Below, in pieces: positions 44,036 through 51,367 of a stretch of DNA of 64,000 nucleotides (positions are counted from its first letter, which is position 1; every line of letters begins with the position of its first letter). Both the position numbers and the translations under genes were made by a program. The notes beneath the pieces are model-generated. The model worked only from the letters and a program-made list of their open reading frames with translations, was not told where the DNA came from and searched no databases. Origin of the DNA: DATBGO01 sp963785765 (lineage in GTDB: Bacteria; Actinomycetota; Actinomycetes; Streptosporangiales; Streptosporangiaceae); assembly GCA_963785765.1 (NCBI GenBank), contig CAWAWM010000002.1, positions 496,001 to 560,000 on the forward strand, read 5' to 3'.

Positions 44036-44260
44036 CCTGGCGCGCTCGGCTGGCCTGGCCCGCACCGCTGGTCCGGCCCGTACGGCTCGCTCGGCTAGCC
44101 CCGGCCCGCGCCGTCGGCCAGGCCCGTACGGCTCGTTCGGCTCGCCTCGCCCGCGCCGTCGGCCAGGCCCGTACGGCTCGCTCGGCTCGCCCCGCTCGCA
44201 CCGTCGGCCAGGCCCGCATGGCTCGCTCGGCTGGCCCTGGCTCGCGGCCGCTGGCCTGGC
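44036..44260. repeat. Degenerate minisatellite, period about 45 bp
   Basis: Units share the core 'GGCCCGTACGGCTCGCTCGG' and 'CGCCGTCGGCCA'. The variable TACGG/CATGG position falls at 44081, 44127, 44172 and 44217, giving spacings of 46, 45 and 45 bp. At least four units with scattered substitutions. Confidence 0.75.
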
Positions 44261-44471
44261 TCGTACGGCTGGTCCGGCTCGCTCGGTTGGCCCTGCCCAT
44301 ACGCCGGGCGGCTTCCTGGCGCCCCCCAGGGCAACACTGCCGTCACGGCTGCGGCGCCGACTGTCTCATGTGAGTCCTATCTACGCAGCAGAAATACGAA
44401 ATTCGAATATTGATTCGGCAGACTGCAGTCGGTCTATCAGATGGTCGGCACTGTCATCGACTACGGGCAGC

Positions 44472-44505
44472 AAACAGGCGCCCGCCAGCTGGCGACCGCC
44501 TGTTT
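44472..44505 (-). terminator. Nested hairpin downstream of trxA
   Basis: Outer arms AAACAGGCG (44472-44480) and CGCCTGTTT (44497-44505), with the inner palindrome GCCAGCTGGC (44484-44493). Read on the minus strand it ends in TTT, 70 bp after the trxA stop. Confidence 0.55.
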
Positions 44506-44575
44506 TGCCTAGCTCAGCTGCCAGCGGCCAACCGGAAAATGAGGCCCGCCGGCGTCCCCGCAGGGATATTCAGAC

Positions 44576-44899
44576 TTATATGAAGTCGGCCAGTTCGCGC
44601 AGCAGCGCGGACTTCGGCCGGGCGCCGACGATTTCCTTGACGACCTCGCCGCCCTTGAACACGCCCAGCGTCGGGATGTTCAGGATCCCGTACCGCTGTG
44701 CCACGACCGGGTTCTCGTCGACGTTGAGCTTGACGATATCGATCTTGTCGCCGTGCTCTCCGGCGATCTCCTCCAGGACCGGCGCGACCTGACGGCACGG
44801 TCCGCACCACTCAGCCCAGTAGTCGACCAGCACGGGCTTGTCGTTCTGCAGCACGTCCGCCTCGAAGCTCGCGTCCGTTACCTTCTTGGTTGCACTCAC
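44576..44899 (-). CDS. trxA: Thioredoxin
   Basis: 107 residues with the redox-active WCGPC at 31-35, 'KPVLVDYWAEWCGPC', cis-Pro in 'NIPTLGVFKGG' and the C-terminal helix 'KSALLRELADFI'. It reduces protein disulphides with electrons from TrxB, whose gene lies 61 bp upstream on the same strand. Confidence 0.97.
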   Translation of the reverse strand: MSATKKVTDASFEADVLQNDKPVLVDYWAEWCGPCRQVAPVLEEIAGEHGDKIDIVKLNVDENPVVAQRYGILNIPTLGVFKGGEVVKEIVGARPKSALLRELADFI

Positions 44900-44960
44900 C
44901 GCGGAGACATCCTTTCCGTTCCTCTAGCGTCTGAAGCGGATTGCCGATCCTGACTGTCGC

Positions 44961-45893
44961 TCAGGATTCGTGGTCTGCCAGCCATCGCTCGGCGTCGAGG
45001 GCTGCGGCACACCCGGTGCCAGCGGCGGTGACCGCCTGCCGGTAGGTGTGGTCCACCACGTCGCCGGCCGCGAAGACGCCATCAACGGCAGTCCGCGTGG
45101 ATGGCTGTTCGACCAGCACGTACCCCTCGGCGTCGGTGGCCAGCTGCCCGGTGAACAGCTCGCTGCGCGGGTCATGCCCGATCGCCACGAACAGGCCAGT
45201 GATCGCGAGGGTGCTCGTCTCACCGGTCTTGGTGTTGCGGATCCGCACGCCGCTCACCCGGTCGTCGCCAAGGACCTCGACGACCTCGCTGTCCCAGGCG
45301 AAGCTGACCTTCTGGTTGGCCATCGCGCGATCCTGCATGATCTTGGAAGCGCGCAGCGCGTCGCGGCGGTGAATCACCGTCACCGAGCGAGCGAACCTGG
45401 TCAGGAAGGTGGCTTCCTCGATCGCCGAGTCGCCGCCGCCCACCACTGCGATGTCCTGATCACGGAAGAAAAATCCGTCACATGTCGCACACCAGGACAC
45501 GCCATGCCCGGACAGCCGCTTCTCGCCGGGCACGTCCAGCTCGCGGTAGCCCGAGCCGGTGGCGACGATGACCGTCCTGGCCAGGTGCGTGTCACTGCCA
45601 GCTTTGACTACCTTCGGAGTCACCGTCAGGTCGACCTCGGTGACATCGTCAGCGACCAGCTCCGCACCGAACCGCTCGGCCTGCTTGCGGACCGCGTCCA
45701 TCAGGTCCGGGCCCAGCACGCCATCCGGGAAGCCAGGGAAGTTCTCCACGTCGGTGGTGTTCATCAGCGCGCCACCCGCGGTCACCGAGCCCTCGAACAC
45801 CAACGGGTTCAGCCTGGCGCGCGCCGCATACAGCGCCGCCGTATAACCGGCCGGCCCGGACCCGATGATGATGACATCCCGAATCTCGGTCAC
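44961..45893 (-). CDS. trxB: Thioredoxin reductase
   Basis: 310 residues. FAD motif GSGPAGYTAALYAARA at 11-26, the active-site CATC at 135-138, and NADPH motif 'VVGGGDSAIEEATFLTRFA'. The end 'VFAAGDVVDHTYRQAVTAAGTGCAAALDAERWL' is canonical. It passes electrons from NADPH to TrxA. Confidence 0.97.
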   Translation of the reverse strand: MTEIRDVIIIGSGPAGYTAALYAARARLNPLVFEGSVTAGGALMNTTDVENFPGFPDGVLGPDLMDAVRKQAERFGAELVADDVTEVDLTVTPKVVKAGSDTHLARTVIVATGSGYRELDVPGEKRLSGHGVSWCATCDGFFFRDQDIAVVGGGDSAIEEATFLTRFARSVTVIHRRDALRASKIMQDRAMANQKVSFAWDSEVVEVLGDDRVSGVRIRNTKTGETSTLAITGLFVAIGHDPRSELFTGQLATDAEGYVLVEQPSTRTAVDGVFAAGDVVDHTYRQAVTAAGTGCAAALDAERWLADHES

Positions 45894-45964
45894 TGGATTG
45901 CCCTTCTATCTGTTGCACCGGCGTCAACTGATCCTAGGGCCCGGAGATTCCCGCGTCCGGCGGG

Positions 45965-46912
45965 CTAGCCCCCGGCCGGCAGGGTGGTGCGGGTCAGCAG
46001 GTCACTGCTCGCTGCCGAGCAGCCTGTGCCCACCACGGACACCTGCTCAGGGCCCTGGGCGGCCGTCTCGGTCACGATGACCGCGGCAGGAGATCCCTGG
46101 TAGCTGGCGACATCGACCAGCACCACCAGGGCCCCGGCGGAGATCCTGGTCACGCACCCCTCCAGGGCGCTGGGCGTGAAGGCCCCGAGCTGCGACGGCG
46201 CGCTGCTCTGGGGGGAGTTGAGCCCCGTCGTGGCGTGCGGAACGACCTTCCCGGTTCCCGGGGTGGCCACGGCCTTGCGATAATCCGTAAGCGTGCCCTG
46301 GACCTGGGAGGTGAGCCGGCTGGGGGCGTAGTCCGTGCCAGTTGCTATCGGCGTGAACTGGGTCGGCTGGCCGGACCGCTGGTATTGAAGTTCCGGCCCG
46401 AGCCCGCGCTTCACCGGCGCAGCGGGCACATTGGCGCCGGCCGCGGTGCGTGGCGCGCTCGCTGCTGAGCCCGTGCTAGAGCTAGTAGTGGAGTTAGCGC
46501 CGGTTCCGCTGCCTGACACGATCAGGTAGCTACCGCCACCAACGATCACAATGGCCGCGGCGGCCGCGGTCACCCATCTGGCCGGCCGCCCGGACAGGCC
46601 GGGGATCCGGGACCAGGACCAGGCCGCCGCCTGCCGCGCCGGACGGGTGTCGCCCCGGCTACCTGCATCCGGACTGGCCCGCCGGGCGGACTCGGTCATC
46701 AGGGCGGTCTGGATTCTGGCCGTGAGATGGTCGGGCATCGGCGGGGTCGTCGTGCTGGCCAGCAGCGCAGGAACCGTGGCGAGATCATCGCGGACCTGGG
46801 CGCATTGCGGGCAGGTCGCCAGGTGGGAGCTGATCCGCGCGGCCTTGCGCGCGCTGACGTCGCCTTCGCTGAGCCTGGCGATCTGCTCCGCGCTGACGTG
46901 GCGCTTGATCAC
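45965..46912 (-). CDS. Zinc-binding (ZAS) anti-sigma factor, membrane-anchored
   Basis: 315 residues. The ZAS motif H30-x3-C34-x2-C37 ('HLATCPQC') holds the zinc of the cytosolic sigma-binding domain. One membrane helix is at about 118-140 ('WVTAAAAAIVIVGGGSYLIV'), and an extracytoplasmic Ser/Thr/Pro-rich domain follows. It overlaps the sigma-factor gene by 4 bp, the usual pairing; it is the counterpart of RsmA (Rv3912) and should restrain SigM. Confidence 0.88.
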   Translation of the reverse strand: MIKRHVSAEQIARLSEGDVSARKAARISSHLATCPQCAQVRDDLATVPALLASTTTPPMPDHLTARIQTALMTESARRASPDAGSRGDTRPARQAAAWSWSRIPGLSGRPARWVTAAAAAIVIVGGGSYLIVSGSGTGANSTTSSSTGSAASAPRTAAGANVPAAPVKRGLGPELQYQRSGQPTQFTPIATGTDYAPSRLTSQVQGTLTDYRKAVATPGTGKVVPHATTGLNSPQSSAPSQLGAFTPSALEGCVTRISAGALVVLVDVASYQGSPAAVIVTETAAQGPEQVSVVGTGCSAASSDLLTRTTLPAGG

Positions 46913-47832
46913 GATGGATCACCCCCTTCCTGCGCAGGTAGGACGTTTCCGGCCGCCGATCGGTTCCCCTGCGCCTGGCCGGGCATGGGGGCGCCATGAT
47001 GGCCAGCGGGGCCGGGCCAGCCGGGGGTGCTGTGTTGGCCGGGGCCGGGCCCGCTGTGCTGGCCGGGGGTGTTGTGCTGGCCCGGGCCGGGCCCGCTGCG
47101 GGCCGAGTCGGCGCCCTTCCGCAGATGTGCCAGCAGCGGCAGCAGCCGGGCCCGGCCCCGCGCGCACCGGCTCTTCACGGTGCCTTGCGACACTCCGAGG
47201 ATCTCCGCCGCGTCTGCCACCGGGTAGCCGAGCATGTCCACGAGGACCAGCGCGGCCTGCTGGTCATGGGGCAGCCTGCGCAGTGCCGCCGTCACGTCGA
47301 GCGAGATATCGCTGTCCGCCGCGGGGTCAAGGTCGGCGTGCCCCATCGCGAGACCATCCAGGACCTGCTCGTCGGGTGTGCTCGTCACCGGGCGGGCAGC
47401 CTTGCGGCGCAGCCGGTCGAGACTGGCGTTGATCACGATCCGGTGCAGCCAGGTGGTGACCGCCGAGTCACCCCGGAAGCTCCCGGCCCGGCGGAAGGCC
47501 GAGATCATCGCGTCCTGCAGGGCGTCCGCGGCCTCCTCGGGATCGCCGAGGGTCCGGACCGCTACCGCCCACAGCCGGTCCCGGTGGCGCAGGAAGAGCT
47601 CGCCGAACGAATCCGGGTCACCGTGGACATGCCGCCGCAGCAGTTCGGCGTCGGACGGCTGCAGGTCCGCAGGCTCGCGGGGCTCAGGCCGGGGCTGGCT
47701 GGCGCCACCCGGGCGGGCCGCCTCGTGATCCTCCGTGGCGGTCCTCCCGTCAGGCTGCGCCGGGGCGCCGCGGGGCGGCGCTCCACTGGGTGCACCCCCG
47801 GTTACCTGGCCCGGCCGCCGATGCCACGCCAT
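46909..47832 (-). CDS. sigM: ECF RNA polymerase sigma factor, SigM type
   Basis: 307 residues, start uncertain. Region 2 is 'DPDSFGELFLRHRDRLWAVAVRTLGDPEEAADALQDAMISAFRRAGSFRGDSAVTTWLHRIVINASLDRLRR'; region 4 is 'ALRRLPHDQQAALVLVDMLGYPVADAAEILGVSQGTVKSRCARGRARL'. Long Pro/Gly-rich tails flank both: ~60 residues before, and a His/Gly/Pro repeat tail of ~60 after. Position between the trx genes and the murJ block equals Rv3911 (sigM). Confidence 0.9.
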   Translation of the reverse strand: MAWHRRPGQVTGGAPSGAPPRGAPAQPDGRTATEDHEAARPGGASQPRPEPREPADLQPSDAELLRRHVHGDPDSFGELFLRHRDRLWAVAVRTLGDPEEAADALQDAMISAFRRAGSFRGDSAVTTWLHRIVINASLDRLRRKAARPVTSTPDEQVLDGLAMGHADLDPAADSDISLDVTAALRRLPHDQQAALVLVDMLGYPVADAAEILGVSQGTVKSRCARGRARLLPLLAHLRKGADSARSGPGPGQHNTPGQHSGPGPGQHSTPGWPGPAGHHGAPMPGQAQGNRSAAGNVLPAQEGGDPS

Positions 47833-47859
47833 CGTGCGAGCCTAACCCGGACACCGGCC

Positions 47860-49416
47860 TCAGGCCGAGCCCTGCAGGACGACGTTGAAGATCTCGGCCA
47901 TGTAATCGTGGCTGGAACCTGGCATCGGCGGCAACCTGGTGAACCAGATCAGGACATACCGGCCGGTGGCGTTGCTGTGCACCGTGAATGTGTGCAGGCC
48001 GCTCACATCGGATGCCCTGGCCACGGTGGTCATGTCCCTGACTGTCGACGGGGCATAGGCGTTGCTGTCGCCGATCTCGATCCGCACGTCCGCGCCCGGG
48101 ATCGGGCCGAACTGGATCTTTATCGAGGTCAGCCGGACCGGATTGCCCATATCAAGAATCAGGCCGCTGCCTGGCTTGAGGCCGCCGAATTTCGGGCTGA
48201 AGTAGTACTGGGACGTCCAGTCGGTCGAGGTGCTGCCGTCGATCGCCGCCGCCGCAGACCGATCGTCTTCCCTCCCGGTGTCCTGAAGGTTGTAAGGATC
48301 GAAGCCATGCGCGCTCAGCGGAGTGAGCAGCGCGACGCTGGACCCAACTGGCTTGGACGCGGTGGTCTTGCCGGCACTGGGGTGAGCCGGGTGCTTCCTG
48401 AGCTGGTATGCAGCGGCCACCACGCCGACCATGACCACCAGCACCAGCAGTGCGACCACGGTCGCCCTGATCCTGGCCCCGGCCCGGCGCTGGCCATCAG
48501 CCCCGCGCTGGCTGCCGGATGACCGGCGCGGCCGCTGCTGCGGCGCCTGGCGCTGCGGCCCGGACCAGTAGTCATCCTCGGGCACCCGGTGGTTGCTCTC
48601 GTGCGGCACTGCCCCGCGAGCGGTGGGCGCCGGGGCACGCAGCGGGAGGGGAGCAGGCGGGATCGCCGCGGAAAGCGCGGTGGCCAGCTGCGCTGGCGTG
48701 CTGAATGACTGGCCGTTGCCCTTGTCCCGCAGCATGAGAGCCCGGCAGGTGACGTCGTCGAGGGCGGCAGGGACGCCGGCCCGGACCTGCCTGGGGCTGC
48801 GCGGCAGCCCGTCGGCGATCGGGGCCGACGGCAGAGCCGGGTAATCAGGGCCCGGCCAGTGCCCGGTCAGCGCCGCATACAGGAGCCTGCCGAGCCCGCG
48901 CGTGTCAGCCAGCGCCGGATCCTCAGCGGTGGTCCCCTCGAGGGCCGCGCTGATGCCCAGGCCGATGACCTTGACACCGCCGCCCGCCGTCCAGCGCAGC
49001 GAATCCGGGGTGAGGCAGAGGTGAGCGAGCCCAGCGGCGTGCGCGACCGAGATCGCCCCGGCGGCCTCCGCGACGATCCTGGCTCCACGGCCAGGATCGA
49101 TCGGGCCCGCGGCCAGCAGGTCGTCGAGGGTTTCCCCGGCCGGCCACTCCATCACGATGTAGGCGCGGTCCCAGTCATCCTCGACGTCAAACACCTGAGT
49201 GAGCCTTGAGTCGTTCAGCCTGCTCGCAGCGCGCGCGGCGGTGACGACCTCGCGGATCCGGGGGAAGCCGGGAGCGAGGGTGAACACGGTGACGGCCCGG
49301 GCCAGCGTCTCGTCGATCGCCTTCCAGGCAGACCAGCCTGCTGCTCCGGCAACCCGGTCCTCAAGCCGGTATCGCCCGCCGAGACGGGTACCCGGTTCAG
49401 AGGTGTACGTGCTCAT
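47860..49416 (-). CDS. Pseudokinase with C-terminal discoidin-like domain (MurJ partner)
   Basis: 518 residues from the ATG at 49416 (49425 also possible). Residues ~15-265 have a Ser/Thr kinase fold, but catalytic residues are lost: the VAIK lysine site reads 'AVTVFTL', HRD is 'HLC' in 'GLAHLCLTPDSLRW', and DFG is 'GLG'. A disordered Arg-rich linker is followed by one membrane helix ('ATVVALLVLVVMVGVVAAAYQL') and an outside beta-sandwich ('DWTSQYYFSPKFGG...GRYVLIWFTRLP'). In mycobacteria the same modules are fused to MviN, where phosphorylation recruits FhaA; here MurJ is the next gene upstream. Confidence 0.87.
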   Translation of the reverse strand: MSTYTSEPGTRLGGRYRLEDRVAGAAGWSAWKAIDETLARAVTVFTLAPGFPRIREVVTAARAASRLNDSRLTQVFDVEDDWDRAYIVMEWPAGETLDDLLAAGPIDPGRGARIVAEAAGAISVAHAAGLAHLCLTPDSLRWTAGGGVKVIGLGISAALEGTTAEDPALADTRGLGRLLYAALTGHWPGPDYPALPSAPIADGLPRSPRQVRAGVPAALDDVTCRALMLRDKGNGQSFSTPAQLATALSAAIPPAPLPLRAPAPTARGAVPHESNHRVPEDDYWSGPQRQAPQQRPRRSSGSQRGADGQRRAGARIRATVVALLVLVVMVGVVAAAYQLRKHPAHPSAGKTTASKPVGSSVALLTPLSAHGFDPYNLQDTGREDDRSAAAAIDGSTSTDWTSQYYFSPKFGGLKPGSGLILDMGNPVRLTSIKIQFGPIPGADVRIEIGDSNAYAPSTVRDMTTVARASDVSGLHTFTVHSNATGRYVLIWFTRLPPMPGSSHDYMAEIFNVVLQGSA

Positions 49417-49636
49417 AAGCCTCATTCAGGAGCGGGCAGTTCTCCACTCTCCTCCCAGGCCCCGTATGTCATCTACAGCGCGCGACTACACCATCATGCT
49501 GCACAACATGCTAGGCCGCGCATGCTGCCCCCGAGAGAGGCGAGCCGGTCACAATGCAAACCGTTACCACCAAGAGATAATTTGGTGGCGTCCACGGCGG
49601 GCGCCGTGATGGGCAGGCGCGGCGGCCGGGCCTGCA

Positions 49637-51367
49637 TCAATGCCGGAACCGGGTGGTCAGGCTGGCCGTCAGGTCGCTTACCTCATCGATCTGAAATGCC
49701 TTGGCAAACATCACGTAGAGGAGCAGTGCGCCGCTTCCGGCCAGCACGACGGTGACGATGGCGGCGATCGTCCCGCCGGATATCACGGCATTGATCATGA
49801 CGGTTACCGCCACAGCGAAGATCACCGGGGGAATCGCCGAGATATGCATCCGGACCAGGCTGCTCCAGATCGCCCGCCCGTCGAGGCCGCCGATACGCCG
49901 GCTGAGCACCAGCCACGCCGCCACGGTGCCGACCAGGTTCGCGAGCCCGAACCCGGCGCCCAGCCCGGCCACCACCAGCCTGGCCGGCAGGATCTCCAGC
50001 GCGGCCAGGTTGGCGCCGATGTTCACCAGCATGGCGCCGAAGCCGATGATCGCGGGCGTCTTGCTGTCGTGCAGCGCGTAGAAGACCCGCAGCAGCAGCT
50101 GGAACAGCATGTAGGGCAGCAGGCCCAGGGAGAAGACCGCGAAGACCTCACCCAGGTAGCGAGCATCGGCCGGCGAGGTGCTGCCGTAACCGAACAGGGC
50201 GATCGCGAGCGGTGCCCCCAGCACCGCGAGCACCAGCGCCGCGGGTACCACGATGACCGATGCGAGCCGGGCGGCCGTGGAGAAATCGCCGGACACGAGC
50301 CGGTACCTATGCTCGGCTGCGTGCGCGCTCATCCTGGGCAGCATCGCGGTGATCACGGAGATGCCGACGATCGCGTACGGCAGCTGGAACAGCTGCCAGG
50401 CGTTGCTGTAGGCGGAGATGCCCGCGCCCGCGTCGGCTTGCGAGACCCGCGACCCGGCCGCGTTGGCCACCACCGTGGTCACCAGGAACGAGATCTGGGT
50501 GGTGACCACGTAACCGAACATCCAGCCGCCCATCCGGCCGATCTCGCCGACTTCGGACCGCCGGAAGTCGAACCTCGGGTGCCAGTGGAAGCCCACCCGG
50601 CGCAGCGAGGGCACCAGCGCGGCCGTCTGGGCGACGATGCCCAGCGTGGTGCCGAGCCCTAGCAGCTGGATCTCCCCCGGGGTGATGGTGGCGGGCGTCT
50701 GGTTCAGGCCTGCCACGGCCATGAACGCCAGCCCGACCAGGATCACCACCACGTTGTTGACCACCGGCGTCCACATCGGGGCACCGAACCGGCCGCGCGC
50801 GTTCAGGATTGCGCCCGCCAGCGAGCAAACCCCGTAGAAGAAGATCTGCGGGATGAAGAAGTACGCGAAGACGATCGTCAGGTGATGGGTGGCGGCGTTG
50901 TTGAGGTGCTGGCCGTAAAGGTCGGCCAGGGGCGCCGCGAAGGCGGTCGCGACCACCGTGATCGCACCGAGCGCCAGCACGCCGAGGGTGAAGATCCGCT
51001 GGTCATATGCCTCGCCCCGGTCGCCATCCCGCCTGGCCGCGCTGACCAGCAACGGCACCACCACGCTGGTGAGAATGCCGCCGAGCATCAGGTTGTACAC
51101 CGCGTTGGGCAGGGTGTTGGCGATGTTGTAGGCGTTGCCGAGGTCGTGGGTGCCGATCGCGTAGATCAGTACGGCGGTGCGCAGGAAGCCGGTTACCCGG
51201 GAGGCGATGGTGCCGACCGCCATGATGCCGCTGGAGCGGACCAGGCTGGCGTCATCGGCGGTCGGCGGACTGGCCTCCGCGTCGGTGAGCACGTCCGCGC
51301 GGACCTCGTCCGGGATGACGTCGACCTCAGTGGCGGTCGGCGCGCCCTGGGGACCGGGCGTACTCAT
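49637..51367 (-). CDS. murJ: Lipid II flippase MurJ (MviN)
   Basis: 576 residues from the ATG at 51367, with GGAGG 6 bp upstream. About 14 membrane helices; MOP-exporter features such as 'SGIMAVGTIASRVTGFLRTAVL' and 'FYALHDSKTPAIIGFGAMLVNIGANLAALEIL'. It moves lipid II across the membrane for peptidoglycan synthesis. The N-terminal ~45 residues are acidic and disordered. It overlaps the DUF6049 gene by 41 bp and precedes the pseudokinase gene. Confidence 0.93.
   Translation of the reverse strand: MSTPGPQGAPTATEVDVIPDEVRADVLTDAEASPPTADDASLVRSSGIMAVGTIASRVTGFLRTAVLIYAIGTHDLGNAYNIANTLPNAVYNLMLGGILTSVVVPLLVSAARRDGDRGEAYDQRIFTLGVLALGAITVVATAFAAPLADLYGQHLNNAATHHLTIVFAYFFIPQIFFYGVCSLAGAILNARGRFGAPMWTPVVNNVVVILVGLAFMAVAGLNQTPATITPGEIQLLGLGTTLGIVAQTAALVPSLRRVGFHWHPRFDFRRSEVGEIGRMGGWMFGYVVTTQISFLVTTVVANAAGSRVSQADAGAGISAYSNAWQLFQLPYAIVGISVITAMLPRMSAHAAEHRYRLVSGDFSTAARLASVIVVPAALVLAVLGAPLAIALFGYGSTSPADARYLGEVFAVFSLGLLPYMLFQLLLRVFYALHDSKTPAIIGFGAMLVNIGANLAALEILPARLVVAGLGAGFGLANLVGTVAAWLVLSRRIGGLDGRAIWSSLVRMHISAIPPVIFAVAVTVMINAVISGGTIAAIVTVVLAGSGALLLYVMFAKAFQIDEVSDLTASLTTRFRH

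Larger units (their letters stand above)
43869..44575. other. Gene-free interval between the GNAT gene and trxA
   Basis: 707 bp. It contains the 45-bp-period repeat at about 44036-44260, an AT-rich patch near 44390-44415 ('gaaatacgaaattcgaatat') and the trxA-side hairpin. In mycobacteria and relatives a cwlM-type amidase-fold gene follows trxA here; none is present. The long open frames across the repeats look like by-products of a repeat unit divisible by three. Confidence 0.55.

Noticed and set aside
43686..44300. Arg/Ala-rich 204-residue minus-strand frame with repeated 'RAERAVRAWPTARA'
   Set aside because: It is the translation of the 45-bp minisatellite and runs antisense into the GNAT gene; no ribosome site or family match.
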